Positions 6,496 to 6,995 of a stretch of 6,995 nucleotides of DNA are shown in pieces (within the stretch, counting starts at the first letter, position 1; every line of letters starts with the position of its first letter). The notes beneath the pieces were generated by a model. That model was not told the origin of the DNA and did not search any database. It saw nothing but the letters and a program-made list of their open reading frames with translations. A program made the position numbers and the translations under genes. The DNA comes from Spirochaetales bacterium (lineage in GTDB: Bacteria; Spirochaetota; Spirochaetia; ARS1246): assembly GCA_018644745.1 (NCBI GenBank), contig JABGPX010000524.1, positions 1 through 6,995 of the forward strand. Direction: 5' to 3'.

Positions 6496-6995
6496 AAACC
6501 TTAATAACTTGCCGGAGCAAATAGACGATTTTCAGAGAAAACACAAGCCAGTGTTTAATATGTCAGGCTATGCCGCCCCGAAAATCAGCACTGTACGGAT
6601 GGGAATCATCGGTACCGGCAACCGAGGTTCTCACCACGCGGGAACAATCGCGCGAGTGTCTGATGTAGAGATTAGGGCAGTAGCCGATCTATCACTCGAG
6701 AGGTTCGAGCGAATTAAAAAGACTTTGGAGAGTACCGATCATAATCCGGAGTACTATGAAGGTTCCGATGAGGGGTGGAAAAAACTATGTGAACGCAAGG
6801 ATCTGGATCTGGTACTTATCACAACCCCGACTTACATGCATGCAGAAATGGCGGTTTATGCCATGGAGCAAGGGAAGCATGTGATTACTGAAGTTCCGGC
6901 GGCAGTATCGATCAAGGAATGCTGGGATATCGTCGAAACCTCTGAGAAAACAAAGAAACATTGCATGATGATGGAGAATTACTCCTTCATGCCCT
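6485..6995 (+). CDS. Gfo/Idh/MocA family protein, GH109-like branch, 3' partial
   Basis: 170 codons are visible before the window ends. ATG 6485 follows GAGG (6475-6478) at 6 nt; the in-frame ATG 6479 touches the Shine-Dalgarno and is less likely. A hydrophilic leader of about 37 residues, with no Tat or Sec signal, precedes the Rossmann motif RMGIIGTGNRGSHHAG (38-53). Asp68 sits at the end of the second strand. TTPTYMHAEMA (113-123) leads to TEVPAAVSIKECWDIVETSEKT (135-156) and HCMMMENYSF (159-168). The EVP at 136-138, replacing EKP, and the 'ECW.IVETSE...HCMM.EN' pattern are what I associate with the GH109 glycosidase branch. Those enzymes use bound NAD to cleave a glycosidic bond by transient oxidation. 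So it may be a glycoside-cleaving rather than a net-redox enzyme, but the C-terminal domain is missing and this remains tentative. It is coupled to the DUF6807 gene by an 11-nt overlap. Confidence 0.85.
   Translation, partial: MTDKNLNNLPEQIDDFQRKHKPVFNMSGYAAPKISTVRMGIIGTGNRGSHHAGTIARVSDVEIRAVADLSLERFERIKKTLESTDHNPEYYEGSDEGWKKLCERKDLDLVLITTPTYMHAEMAVYAMEQGKHVITEVPAAVSIKECWDIVETSEKTKKHCMMMENYSFMP

Noticed and set aside
1..6995. CRISPR array, tRNA or rRNA genes, insertion sequences
   Set aside because: I found no spaced palindromic repeats, no cloverleaf-like sequence, and no transposase or terminal inverted repeats. The only repeat array is the 16-bp tandem set, which has no spacers.

Overview
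The window is bacterial DNA of moderate GC and is almost fully coding. It carries an accessory carbohydrate-utilisation locus. The mix is an ABC-type sugar-binding protein, a parallel beta-helix protein, two Gfo/Idh/MocA oxidoreductases and a DUF6807 ('PmoA-like') protein. This fits polysaccharide- or glycoside-degrading bacteria. DUF6807 and GH109-like Gfo proteins are most familiar from Planctomycetota, Verrucomicrobiota, Lentisphaerota and Bacteroidota. The binding protein looks more like those of Paenibacillus-type Bacillota or Spirochaetota. I cannot name the lineage from sequence alone.

Layout. (1) 1-1124 (+) is the C-terminal 373 codons of an extracellular solute-binding protein, closed by a strong intrinsic terminator at 1175-1223. 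(2) 1251-3158 (+) is a protein of 635 residues that joins a truncated parallel beta-helix domain to a helical, toroid-like domain. Its last ~40 residues appear to be displaced into the +1 frame (to 3279) by a one-base indel in a run of five G at 3150-3154. (3) 3240-4085 (-) is a TIM-barrel protein with an aldo/keto-reductase-like N-terminus, convergent with gene 2. (4) 4086-4234 is the divergent intergenic region and holds about 3.5 tandem copies of a 16-bp unit. (5) 4235-6995 (+) is a tight operon: Gfo/Idh/MocA oxidoreductase, DUF6807 protein, then a second GH109-like Gfo/Idh/MocA protein cut by the window end.

Working model (inference): the binding protein captures an oligosaccharide or glycoside, which permeases probably encoded upstream import. 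The cytoplasmic Gfo-family enzymes then oxidise or cleave it by NAD-dependent chemistry, with the DUF6807 protein and the TIM-barrel protein acting on intermediates. None of the proteins whose N-terminus is visible has a signal peptide, which supports an intracellular pathway. The substrate cannot be deduced. The points most worth a second look are the frameshifted two-domain protein, the 16-bp iterons midway between the divergent genes, and the uncharacterised Gfo-DUF6807-Gfo module.
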